A stretch of 64,000 bases of DNA from Bog-159 sp035499555 (GTDB lineage Bacteria; Acidobacteriota; Terriglobia; Bryobacterales; Bryobacteraceae): the NCBI GenBank assembly GCA_035499555.1, contig DATJYO010000071.1, positions 148,143 to 212,142 on the forward strand, given 5' to 3'. The stretch's first letter is position 1. Each line of letters opens with the position of its first letter. Below the pieces are notes generated by a model. The model was not told the DNA's origin. It saw only the letters and a program-made list of their open reading frames with translations, and searched no databases. Of this stretch, positions 41,800 through 50,046 are shown piece after piece. Both the position numbers and the translations under genes were made by a program.

Positions 41800-44124
41800 A
41801 TGCGAAAGCCGCTGTTTCTCGGGCTGGCGCTGGCTGCCGGCCTTGCCGCCCAGTGGGTCCCGCTGAACCCTGTTACCGGCGTTCAAAAGGAAGCGAACGG
41901 CGTCCTGCTGACCATGCACACCGGCGCGATGCGGGTGGAGGTCTGCAACGACGCCATCATTCACGTGGTCTATTCGCCGGTGGCCGCCTTTCCGAACCGG
42001 CCCGACTATGTCGTGACTAAGAGTCAGTGGCCGGCTTCCGAGTGGAAGCTGGAAGCCAGCGATCAGGCGATCGCCGTTACCACGCCGCGGTTGAAGGTGA
42101 CGATTACGCGTCACGACTCGCTGATCGCTTATACGGACTCGGCCGGGCGCAAACTGGTGCAGGAAGGTCCCAAGACTATGACGCCGGCCAAGGTCAATGG
42201 CGAACAGACCTACAGCGCCGAGGACAATATATCCATCTATGGCTCCGAGGAAGCCTTTTATGGACTCGGCCAGCACCAGGCAGGCGTCTGGAATTACCGC
42301 GGCGAATCGGTGGACGTGTCGCAGGACAACACCAGTATCGCGGTGCCCCTGCTGGTGTCCAGCAACGGTTACGGCATCTTCTGGAATAACACCTCGCGCA
42401 CGCGGTTCAACAACCGCTTCGTGCATTCCTTGTATATCAGCTCGGAAGTGGCCGATGTCATCGATTATTACTTCATTTACGGTCCCGAGTTCGACAAGAT
42501 CGTGGCCGGTTATCGCGAACTTACCGGCGCGGCGCCCATGTTCGGCAAGTGGGCTTACGGATTCTGGCAATGCAAGAATAAGTACCAGTCACAGCAGGAA
42601 CTGCTGGACGTAGCGCACAAGTACCGCCAGTTGCACATCCCGGTGGATAACATCGTGCAGGACTGGTTCTGGTGGACCACCAAGGGTGAGTTCGTGTGGA
42701 ATCAACACTACCCGGATGCAAAGGGCATGATCGACGATCTGCACCAGAATCATTTTCACCTGATGATTTCCGTCTGGCCGTACTTCGATCCGGGTACGCC
42801 GACTTATGCGGATATGGACCGGCAGGGTTACTTTATCGACCGCACGAAGGTGCGCGCCTATCATCCGGCGGGGATGGCGGTCTATGACGCGACCAATCCG
42901 GCGGCGCGCGCCTACTACTGGAACCTGATGGACAAGGCGCTGTTCCAGATCGGCGCGGATGCGTGGTGGCTGGACACCACCGAACCCGAGACGGAGGGCC
43001 GCGAAGAGAACCTGATGCTGAACAACAAGCTGTTCATCGGCAGCGGGGCGCGCTACGCGAACATCTTTCCGCTGATGGCCACCGCCACGGTCTACGAGGG
43101 GCAGCGCCAGGCGAGCGATCGCAAGCGGGTGTACATTCTCTCGCGGTCGGCCTTCGCCGGCGCGCAACGCAACGCGGTGACGGCGTGGTCCGGCGATATC
43201 CTGTCCGACTTTGAAAGCTATAAGCGCCAGATCCCGGCGGGCCTGAACTTCGCGCTGTCGGGGATCCCATACTGGACCACCGACATCGGCGGCTTCTTCA
43301 TCGGCAATCCGAACGATGCGGCATATCGGGAGCTGTTCGTGCGCTGGTTTCAGTACGGGACGTTCTGCCCGGTCTTCCGCGTGCACGGGACGCGCACGAC
43401 GAATCAGAATGAGCTGTGGTCTTATGGTCCGGAGGCGGAGTCGATTCTGACTAAGTTCGACCGGCTGCGCTACGAGTTATTGCCCTATATCTATTCGGTG
43501 GCCTGGATGACTACCAGCCAGAGTTACACCCCGATGCGTCCGCTGGTGATGGATTTCCGCGGTGACGTGCGGGCGCAGAACATCGGCGATCAGTTTCTGT
43601 TCGGCCCCGCGATCCTGGTGAATCCGGTGACCGAACCGGGCGCCACCACACGGCACCTGTACCTGCCGAAGACGGAATGGTACGACTTCTGGACGGGTCA
43701 TTCGACGATGGGCGGCCGGGCCGTGGACGCCGAGGCGCCGCTCGACAGCCTGCCGTTGTTGGTTCGCGCGGGGTCGATCATTCCCATGGGTCCGGACCTG
43801 GAGTACGCGGCGGAAAAGCCCGCCGATCCCATCGAGCTGCGAGTCTACCAAGGCGCGGATGCCGACTTCACCCTGTACGAAGATGAGGGCGACAACTACG
43901 ACTATGAGAAGGGCGCCTACGCGACCATCCCGATGCACTGGGACGATTCGGCGCGCAGCCTGACGATCGGCGACCGCAAGGGCCAGTTCCCCGGCATGCT
44001 GGCGAGCCGCACGTTCCGCGTAGTGTTTGTGGGCGAGGGGCACGGGACCGGCATCGGGCAGACCGCGCAGCCGGACAAAGTGGTCGAGTATTCGGGCGCG
44101 GCAGTTACAGTTGCGGAGAGGTGA
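41800..44124 (+). CDS. GH31 glycosidase (alpha-xylosidase/alpha-glucosidase type), exported
   Basis: The 774-residue enzyme has a signal peptide (MRKPLFLGLALAAGLAAQ), an N-terminal beta-sandwich (ENISIYGS-like stretch, FYGLGQHQAG) and the GH31 barrel. Catalytic residues are nucleophile D392 (WWLDTTEPE) and acid/base D466 (AWSGDILSDF); IPYWTTDIGGFF is also conserved. The C-terminal domain includes FTLYEDEGDNYDYEKGAY. WWLDTTEPE resembles alpha-xylosidase-type members, so xyloglucan side chains are a plausible target. Its 3' end overlaps converging ribBA by 20 bases. Confidence 0.92.
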   Translation: MRKPLFLGLALAAGLAAQWVPLNPVTGVQKEANGVLLTMHTGAMRVEVCNDAIIHVVYSPVAAFPNRPDYVVTKSQWPASEWKLEASDQAIAVTTPRLKVTITRHDSLIAYTDSAGRKLVQEGPKTMTPAKVNGEQTYSAEDNISIYGSEEAFYGLGQHQAGVWNYRGESVDVSQDNTSIAVPLLVSSNGYGIFWNNTSRTRFNNRFVHSLYISSEVADVIDYYFIYGPEFDKIVAGYRELTGAAPMFGKWAYGFWQCKNKYQSQQELLDVAHKYRQLHIPVDNIVQDWFWWTTKGEFVWNQHYPDAKGMIDDLHQNHFHLMISVWPYFDPGTPTYADMDRQGYFIDRTKVRAYHPAGMAVYDATNPAARAYYWNLMDKALFQIGADAWWLDTTEPETEGREENLMLNNKLFIGSGARYANIFPLMATATVYEGQRQASDRKRVYILSRSAFAGAQRNAVTAWSGDILSDFESYKRQIPAGLNFALSGIPYWTTDIGGFFIGNPNDAAYRELFVRWFQYGTFCPVFRVHGTRTTNQNELWSYGPEAESILTKFDRLRYELLPYIYSVAWMTTSQSYTPMRPLVMDFRGDVRAQNIGDQFLFGPAILVNPVTEPGATTRHLYLPKTEWYDFWTGHSTMGGRAVDAEAPLDSLPLLVRAGSIIPMGPDLEYAAEKPADPIELRVYQGADADFTLYEDEGDNYDYEKGAYATIPMHWDDSARSLTIGDRKGQFPGMLASRTFRVVFVGEGHGTGIGQTAQPDKVVEYSGAAVTVAER

Positions 44125-45253
44125 CCGGTACCTGCTCCACGATCTCGATGCCGAAGCCTTCCAGGGCCACGATCTTACGCGGGTGATTGGTCAGCAATCG
44201 GATGGTGTGCAGGCCCAGGTCCGATAGTATCTGGGCGCCGATGCCGCTCTCGTGCTGTAACTGTTTCTGACCGGCCGCGCCGGCATAGTGCATGAAGTCG
44301 CGATCGTGGGACACCATACGATCGACCCCCGCGGGATCTTTCTGGATGCGGAAGCCGGGGCCGGTCTGATGCAGATAAACGAGCACACCCAGACCCTCGT
44401 CGGCGATCCGGCGCAGCGAGTCACGGATGAGGCGCTGGCAGTCGCAGCGCGAGGAGCCGAACACGTCGCCGAAGATGCAGTGGGAGTGCATGCGGACGAG
44501 CACGCGCTCTTTGCCGGCCACGTCGCCGCGGATCAGCGCCATGTGCATCTCGGGGGAGATGTCGCTGGTATAGGCGTAGGTGCGGAAGGGGCCGAATTCG
44601 GTTTCGAGGCAGCCTTCCACGACGCGGCGGATGTAGCGTTCATGCTGTAGGCGGTAGCGGATCAGGTCGGCCACGGAGATCATCTTGAGGCCGTGGCGGT
44701 GGCAGAATTCCACCAGTTGCGGCACGCGCGCCATGGTGCCGTCTTCGTTCATGATTTCGCAGATGACGCCGGAAGGTGTGAGGCCGGCGAGGCGGGCCAG
44801 ATCGACGGAGGCTTCGGTCTGCCCGGCGCGGACCAGAACGCCGCCTTCGCGGGCGCGCAGCGGGAAGATGTGGCCGGGGCGGGCGAGGTCGCCGGGACGG
44901 CAATCGGGATCGATCGCGGCGAGAATGGTGCGGGTGCGGTCCGCGGCGGAGATGCCGGTGGTGGTGCCTTCGCGCGCGTCGATGGACTCGCAAAACGCCG
45001 TGCCGAAGTTGGACGTGTTCACCGGCGACATCAGGGGCAGGCGCAGAGCGTCGCAGCGTTCCGGAGTCAGCGCCAGGCAGATGAGGCCGCGGCCGTGGGT
45101 GGCCATGAAGTTCACGATTTCGGGCGTGACCTTTTCGGCGGCTATGGTCAGATCGCCCTCATTTTCGCGGTCCTCGTCGTCCACCACAATGACGATGCGG
45201 CCGGCGCGGATTTCCTCGATCGCGTCTGGGATGGACACGAACGGCATACTCAT
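44105..45253 (-). CDS. ribBA: RibBA-like bifunctional riboflavin protein with altered cyclohydrolase motif
   Basis: The 382-residue product has a DHBP synthase domain (residues 1 to about 205: VVDDEDRENEGDL, FMATHGRGLICLAL, GHIFPLRAREGGVL, GTMARVPQL) and a GTP cyclohydrolase II domain (about 210-382). The latter's zinc cysteines are present (CIFGDVFGSSRCDC), as are the RLLTNHPRK end and EIVEQVPV. The usual catalytic QEGRGIGL is replaced by HQTGPGFRI, so cyclohydrolase activity is doubtful. An ATG two codons downstream is also possible. The gene follows the GMC small-subunit gene by 20 bases. Confidence 0.88.
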   Translation of the reverse strand: MSMPFVSIPDAIEEIRAGRIVIVVDDEDRENEGDLTIAAEKVTPEIVNFMATHGRGLICLALTPERCDALRLPLMSPVNTSNFGTAFCESIDAREGTTTGISAADRTRTILAAIDPDCRPGDLARPGHIFPLRAREGGVLVRAGQTEASVDLARLAGLTPSGVICEIMNEDGTMARVPQLVEFCHRHGLKMISVADLIRYRLQHERYIRRVVEGCLETEFGPFRTYAYTSDISPEMHMALIRGDVAGKERVLVRMHSHCIFGDVFGSSRCDCQRLIRDSLRRIADEGLGVLVYLHQTGPGFRIQKDPAGVDRMVSHDRDFMHYAGAAGQKQLQHESGIGAQILSDLGLHTIRLLTNHPRKIVALEGFGIEIVEQVPVTSPQL

Positions 45254-45273
45254 ATTATGAACGGAAGCCTCGG

Positions 45274-45885
45274 CTAACTCCACGGCTTGACCTCGCCTCC
45301 CAGGGCCTTGTAACCGTACTTCATGCGTTTTTCGAGTTCGGCCCAGACTGCCGGATCGCAGCCTTTCCATTCGGGCACGGCCACGTTGCCGAGGTAGGGC
45401 AGATCCGCGATACCCATTTTGCTGGAGTAGAAGCCATTGCAGGTCAGGTCGCGGAAGCGCGTAAAGAAGGCCGCCCAGCGGTGGTCTTCGGCAGCGGCAC
45501 GGGCGGGCCAGGCGATGCGGTCCAGGATCTGTTTCTGCTGCTCCGGCGCGGCGGCGGCGAAGTCCTTATCGGCGATGCGGCGGGATTCGCGGTCCAGCCA
45601 GGCGAGGCCGCCCAGGATCTCCGCGGCCAGGTCGTCGTGGCCGTCTTCCTGTTTGCGGAAGTCGAGCCAGTCATCGATAAACTCAGGTACACCGGCCTGG
45701 GTCGCGCTGCCGCTGCGTTCGTCGGCGGGCAGGATCAGGTCGCACAGCACTTCGACGGTGCGCCATTGGTGCTCGTCGAACACTTTGCGCTGGTGAGCTG
45801 TTTTGGACGACTGCGCCGGCGCCGCAGCGGGGGTCAGAGCGGCTAGTCCGGCTATCTGGAAAAGGTCTCGGCGGGTCACTGGCAT
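45274..45885 (-). CDS. Gluconate 2-dehydrogenase subunit 3-like protein
   Basis: The 203-residue protein has a twin-arginine-type signal (MPVTRRDLFQIAGLAALT) and the small-subunit domain (VLCDLILPADERSGSATQAGVPEFIDDWL, ending ALGGEVKPWS). Such subunits pair with GMC flavoproteins in membrane-linked sugar dehydrogenases and help carry them through the Tat system. The GMC gene lies nine bases upstream, confirming the partnership. Confidence 0.9.
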   Translation of the reverse strand: MPVTRRDLFQIAGLAALTPAAAPAQSSKTAHQRKVFDEHQWRTVEVLCDLILPADERSGSATQAGVPEFIDDWLDFRKQEDGHDDLAAEILGGLAWLDRESRRIADKDFAAAAPEQQKQILDRIAWPARAAAEDHRWAAFFTRFRDLTCNGFYSSKMGIADLPYLGNVAVPEWKGCDPAVWAELEKRMKYGYKALGGEVKPWS

Positions 45886-45894
45886 GATGGTCTC

Positions 45895-47601
45895 TTATAA
45901 GTTGCGTTTCTTCACCTGGTCGGCGATATATTCCGACGTGCGCCAGCCCAGAGCGCTGATGGTCAGCGTAGGATTCTTGTCGGCATTGCTGACGAAGGGC
46001 GCGGCGTCGGTAATGAAGAGATTCTTGCAGTCCCAGGCCTGGCAATAGGGATTCAGCACCGAAGTCTTGGGATCGCTGCCCATGCGGGCGGCGCCTACCT
46101 CGTGGATGATCTCACCGCCGCGCGAGATGCCCCAGTTGTTTTCGGCGGTGGCGCCGGTGAAATACTTGCCGCCCATGGCCGTAATAATTTCCTTGAAGGT
46201 GTCCTGCATGTGTTTGGCCTGCAGGATTTCGTCCTCGCTCCATTTGAAGTGGAAGCGCAGCACCGGGATGCCCCACTGGTCGACGGTGTTGGGATCCAAT
46301 TCGCAGTAGCTGTCCGCGTTGGGCACCATTTCGCCGCGCCCGTCGAAGCCGACATAGGCGCCGTAGAGCTTGCGGATGTTGCGCTTGAACGCCACGCCGT
46401 AGCCGCCGCCGAGGATACCCTCCGAGCCGCTGAAATCGTCGGCGCCGGGCAGGCCGCGTCCGCCGCCCATCTCGATGTGATAGCCGCGCGCGAAGGGCAT
46501 TTTGCCGGCCTTCTGTTCTTTGTACAGCCACCAGGGCATATACATGTGCATGCCGCCGACGCCGTCTTCATTGCGCGGCGGCAGGTCTTCGAGGATCGGC
46601 AGATATCCGCCCACGGGCGAGCCGACGGTGTCCATCAGGTAGCGTCCCACCAGACCGCTGGAGTTGGCGATGCCGTCCGGGTGCCGCGGGCTTTTGGAGT
46701 TGAGCATGATGCGCGCCGTCTCGCAGCAACTGGCGGCCAGCACCACGACCTTGCCGTACACCGTGACTTCGCTGCGGGTCTGCTTATCGACGTAGGATAC
46801 GCCGCGCGCCAGTCCGTCGCCGCCGACTACCACTTCGCGCGCCATGGCGTTGGTGCGCACTTCCAGGTTGCCGGTCTTCATGGCGGGGAAGATGTGGACG
46901 CCGGGGGAATTGAAATTGGCATTGACGCCGCAGGCGCGCCCGCATTGCGCGCAGTAGTGGCACGCGGCGCGGCCATGGATGGATTTCGTGAGGATGGCGA
47001 GGCGCGAGGGAATGCAGGGAATGTGCAGACGGTCGCAGGCGATCTTCACCAGGCGCTCGTAACCGCGGGGCGCCGGGGCTGGCAGGAATTTGCCGTCGGG
47101 CGTGTTTTCCAGGCCTTCCTGCGTGCCGAAAACGCCGATCAGCTCTTCGGCTTTGTCGTAGTAAGGCGCCAGATCTTCGTAGGTGATGGGCCAATCGAAA
47201 CCCTTGCCGTCGCGGCTATAGGGCTTGAAATCGTAGGGTCCCATGCGCAGCGAGATGCGGCCGTAGTGATTGGTGCGGCCGCCGAGCATGCGCGCGCGCC
47301 ACCATCGCCAGTCGCTGCCGTGGGCGTTGGTGTAAGGCTCGCCGGGGACGCGCCAGCCGCCGACCAGGGTGGCATCGAAATAGCCGAAAGGTTTTTCCCG
47401 GGTGCCGGCGCCGCGGTGAGGCGCGTTGTAGGGCCATTGGAACATGTCCGACTGCTTGGTGCCGTCGTACCAGGCTCCCGCCTCCAGCATGCAGACCTTG
47501 GCTCCGGCCAACGAAAGGACGTGGGCGGCCACACCGCCTCCGGCTCCGGAGCCGACCACGATCACGTCGTAGGTTTTGGGGGTTCCCCTCACTTGCGCCA
47601 T
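45895..47601 (-). CDS. GMC-family FAD-dependent sugar/alcohol dehydrogenase, large subunit
   Basis: The 568-residue flavoprotein has the FAD-binding start (DVIVVGSGAGGGVAAHVL), GGRTNHYG, a Cys pair in YCAQCGRACG and the GMC C-terminal domain (GGEIIHEVGAARMGSDP, LFITDAAPFVSNADKNPTLTI). It lacks its own Tat signal and probably travels with the small subunit encoded downstream. Likely oxidises a polyol or aldose and feeds electrons to a cytochrome; the substrate is not evident. The longer open frame to 47652 lacks an ATG-linked flavoprotein start. Confidence 0.92.
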   Translation of the reverse strand: MAQVRGTPKTYDVIVVGSGAGGGVAAHVLSLAGAKVCMLEAGAWYDGTKQSDMFQWPYNAPHRGAGTREKPFGYFDATLVGGWRVPGEPYTNAHGSDWRWWRARMLGGRTNHYGRISLRMGPYDFKPYSRDGKGFDWPITYEDLAPYYDKAEELIGVFGTQEGLENTPDGKFLPAPAPRGYERLVKIACDRLHIPCIPSRLAILTKSIHGRAACHYCAQCGRACGVNANFNSPGVHIFPAMKTGNLEVRTNAMAREVVVGGDGLARGVSYVDKQTRSEVTVYGKVVVLAASCCETARIMLNSKSPRHPDGIANSSGLVGRYLMDTVGSPVGGYLPILEDLPPRNEDGVGGMHMYMPWWLYKEQKAGKMPFARGYHIEMGGGRGLPGADDFSGSEGILGGGYGVAFKRNIRKLYGAYVGFDGRGEMVPNADSYCELDPNTVDQWGIPVLRFHFKWSEDEILQAKHMQDTFKEIITAMGGKYFTGATAENNWGISRGGEIIHEVGAARMGSDPKTSVLNPYCQAWDCKNLFITDAAPFVSNADKNPTLTISALGWRTSEYIADQVKKRNL

Positions 47602-48224
47602 TGGGACTATTCTACCCGGACGCGCTGCCGGCGGTGGGGGATGGCGGAGCATCGCGGTGACGGTTTGAGATTCTTCACGCAGACGAACTTAGCATACGGG
47701 TTGGAAGGCCGCCGGGGGCGCTCGAACTGGCGCGGGCTTCGTTTCAGTTGGTTGCCGGGTGTTCAGGCACGTGAATGGGGAAGCATGCCTGGCCGTCCGG
47801 GACGGGATGTCGCCCGATCTAGAGTGCGCGTTGAGGCGGCGCCATGCAGCGGTGTGAGCACGACTGATCCAGCTTGGGGCATTCTCACCTCCGTTCGGAG
47901 GCCGCGTGTTTGGAGGGCATACTCGAGGCTGATGACGATGCCCTCAACGGTGGTGAGGTCGTTCTGGAGCGTTTGAGAAACCGGTGCTGGGTCGAAGCAC
48001 GAGGCCGCCAAAAACAGTCGCCAAGCCGCGAGCGGGAGGATCTTTCCAGTCACGTTGTGTAACAGCTCGTGTTATTAAATCCAGATATCACTAGTCTCGG
48101 CAGGCGCACTTCAACGAAACGAAATAAGCATTGAGACTGACCCACTACTGAGTCTTCCCTGCGGAGCAGCGCCCGGACGTGGACCGCATCCGGTGTATAC
48201 TGAAGCGGGCTCAGAAATACCTGA
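47602..48224. other. Long intergenic stretch without a supported gene
   Basis: One minus-strand frame (47763-48053, 96 codons) has a signal-like start (ILPLAAWRLFLAASC) but no recognised domain and an Arg/Pro-rich end, so it is not called. A possible -10 (TATACT, 48196-48201) without a matching -35 lies shortly before the structured leader. Otherwise I see nothing definite. Confidence 0.5.
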
Positions 48225-48309
48225 CTAACCGCCGATGGCAGCGTACAACTCGCGGCGTTTAGCCCAGTGACGCCACTGCGGAGGGGTAACCGTCAGCCGT
48301 GAGGCGTCA
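48225..48309 (+). ncRNA. Structured leader upstream of the radical SAM gene
   Basis: Two adjacent helices can be drawn. The first pairs CTAA and CGCCG (48225-48234) with CGGCG and TTAG (48253-48262). The second pairs TGACGCC (48268-48274) with GGCGTCA (48303-48309). The pair ends about 30 bases before the GTG start, the position of a cis-regulatory RNA. No known riboswitch consensus was matched. Listed as a candidate leader only. Confidence 0.4.
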
Positions 48310-48340
48310 ACAGAACGCGGCATGCTGCCATGGGGGGTTA

Positions 48341-49891
48341 GTGAAAAAACTGCGCATCGGGATTATTGACATCGTTTCCCGAGGCCCCACGCGGGCCTTG
48401 TACGCACGCATCATGAACGCCAGCCTGGCCAGTATCATGCCACAGGTTATCGGCGTCTGGTGCCAGGAGGAGGGCCACGAGGTCTCCTTCGTTTGTTACA
48501 CCGGCTCCGAAGATCTGTTGAAGGAATTGCCGGATAACGTGGACATCGTCTTCATCGGCGCGTTCACCGAGGCCGCGCACACGGCGTACGCGCTGAGTAA
48601 TCTGTTTCGTGGGCGCGGGGCCGTCACGGTGATCGGGGGGCCGCACGCCCGCTGTTACCCCGAGGACGCCGCGCGTTACTTCGACTATGTTTTGGGGTTT
48701 ACGGACAGGGACACGCTGCGGGAAGTCCTGCTGGACCGCTCGCAACACCGGCCAGTAGGCGTCCGCCTGGCGGCCGCCCAGCAGCCCCGGACCCTGCCCG
48801 GCGTGCGCGAGCGTTGGCCGTTTATCGAACCGACACTCAAGAAAGCGCCCCTCCTCAAAATGGTTCCCATGCTTGGCAGCTTGGGATGTCCATACACATG
48901 CGCGTTTTGCATCGATTCCACGGTGCCCTTTCAGCCTCTGGACTTCGGGGTGTTGCGTGCGGATCTCCGGTTCCTGCTGACCAAGTTCAAACGTCCCCTG
49001 GTAGCCTGGCACGATCCCAATTTCGGCGTGCGCTTCGACGACTACCTGGACATGATCGAGGACGCGGCGCCTCCCGGCAGCATCGACTTCGTCGCCGAAA
49101 GCAGTCTGTCGCTGCTTTCCGAGCCGCACCTCAAGCGGCTCAAGCGCAATTCGTTCAAAGGCGTCCTTCCCGGAATTGAATCCTGGTTCGCGCTGGGCGA
49201 CAAATCCAAGACCGGCGCGCTGCGCGGTATGGCCAAAGTGCGCCAGGTGTCCGAACACGTCAACCTGATCCTGCGGTACGTACCTTACATACAAACCAAC
49301 TTCGTTCTGGGACTGGATACCGACGAAGGGTCCGATCCTTTTGAACTCACAAAGCGATTTCTGGACATGAGCCCGGGCGCATTTCCGGCCTACTCGCTGC
49401 TCTCCGCCTTCGGCCGGGCCGCGCCGCTGAACCTGGATTACCAGCGAGCCAACCGCGTGCTGCCTTTCCCGTTCCACTTCCTCAACAATAACGGCGCTAT
49501 GAACGTGAAGCCGGCGCATTACTCCTGGCAGATGCTCTACGACCGGATCATCGACCTGACCCGGTATTCGTTCTCGACGCGCGCGATTTCCCGCCGCTTG
49601 GTGGCGACACAAGGGGTGACATCGCGTTGGATGAACGTGGTACGCGCGGTCTCGACGGAGGGGTTCGGAAGGGCCCGGTATTACCAGGAGATTCGCGGCC
49701 GGCTGGACACGGACCCGCAATTCGCGCCCTATTTCGAGCAAGAGAGCAGGGTGCTTCCGCAGTTTTACAAAAATATAGTGCGCCAGGACCTGGGGCCGCT
49801 GATGGAGTGGCTTCCAGACGGCGCGCTGTATCACGATCCCAATGCGTATCTGAATTCCGAGCGGGCCAGGGATGTGGTAGCGCTCGTCTAA
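48341..49891 (+). CDS. B12-binding-domain radical SAM protein
   Basis: The 516-residue protein has an N-terminal cobalamin-binding-like domain (about residues 1-130: KKLRIGIIDIVSRG, IGGPHARCYPEDAARYFD) and a radical SAM domain with cluster cysteines C183, C187 and C190 (CPYTCAFC). Such proteins perform methylations or ring rearrangements on unknown substrates. The C-terminal 150 residues have no obvious match. Start is GTG at 48341, after a G-rich ribosome site; an ORF begins earlier at 48299. It stands alone, with no biosynthetic genes nearby. Confidence 0.87.
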   Translation: MKKLRIGIIDIVSRGPTRALYARIMNASLASIMPQVIGVWCQEEGHEVSFVCYTGSEDLLKELPDNVDIVFIGAFTEAAHTAYALSNLFRGRGAVTVIGGPHARCYPEDAARYFDYVLGFTDRDTLREVLLDRSQHRPVGVRLAAAQQPRTLPGVRERWPFIEPTLKKAPLLKMVPMLGSLGCPYTCAFCIDSTVPFQPLDFGVLRADLRFLLTKFKRPLVAWHDPNFGVRFDDYLDMIEDAAPPGSIDFVAESSLSLLSEPHLKRLKRNSFKGVLPGIESWFALGDKSKTGALRGMAKVRQVSEHVNLILRYVPYIQTNFVLGLDTDEGSDPFELTKRFLDMSPGAFPAYSLLSAFGRAAPLNLDYQRANRVLPFPFHFLNNNGAMNVKPAHYSWQMLYDRIIDLTRYSFSTRAISRRLVATQGVTSRWMNVVRAVSTEGFGRARYYQEIRGRLDTDPQFAPYFEQESRVLPQFYKNIVRQDLGPLMEWLPDGALYHDPNAYLNSERARDVVALV

Positions 49892-49910
49892 CCAGGGGCA
49901 TGATATGATG

Positions 49911-49943
49911 CGGACTTAGGCGCGGCGGGCGCCTCCTGGTCCG
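49911..49943. terminator. GC-rich hairpin after the radical SAM gene
   Basis: AGGCGC (49918-49923) pairs with GCGCCT (49929-49934), and outer CGGAC (49911-49915) pairs with GTCCG (49939-49943). There is no T-run, so it may be a factor-dependent terminator or simply an mRNA structure between this gene and the ankyrin gene. Confidence 0.35.
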
Positions 49944-50046
49944 CGGGAAGGGCTGAGCCCACCGATCATCTGGTGCTGTGAGTTTTGAACGACCGATCTT
50001 CTTTCCTCCGGCTGCGGACGCCGGGCAATTCTGAGAGGAGATCGTC

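Noticed and set aside
46102..47976. Plus-strand frame of 624 codons opposite the GMC dehydrogenase
   Set aside because: The minus-strand frame has complete FAD and GMC motifs, and the plus-strand product has none.
47763..48053. 96-codon minus-strand frame with a signal-like start
   Set aside because: No family motif, no clear ribosome site, and the C-terminal half looks non-coding. Mentioned under the intergenic region only.
48268..48309. Cobalamin riboswitch before the radical SAM gene
   Set aside because: A GCCACTG is present but the characteristic downstream AGTCAGGA-type box is not, so it is described only as a structured leader.
48338..49834. Minus-strand frame of 498 codons opposite the radical SAM gene
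   Set aside because: The plus-strand frame encodes the CxxxCxxC radical SAM protein; the antisense product is low-complexity.
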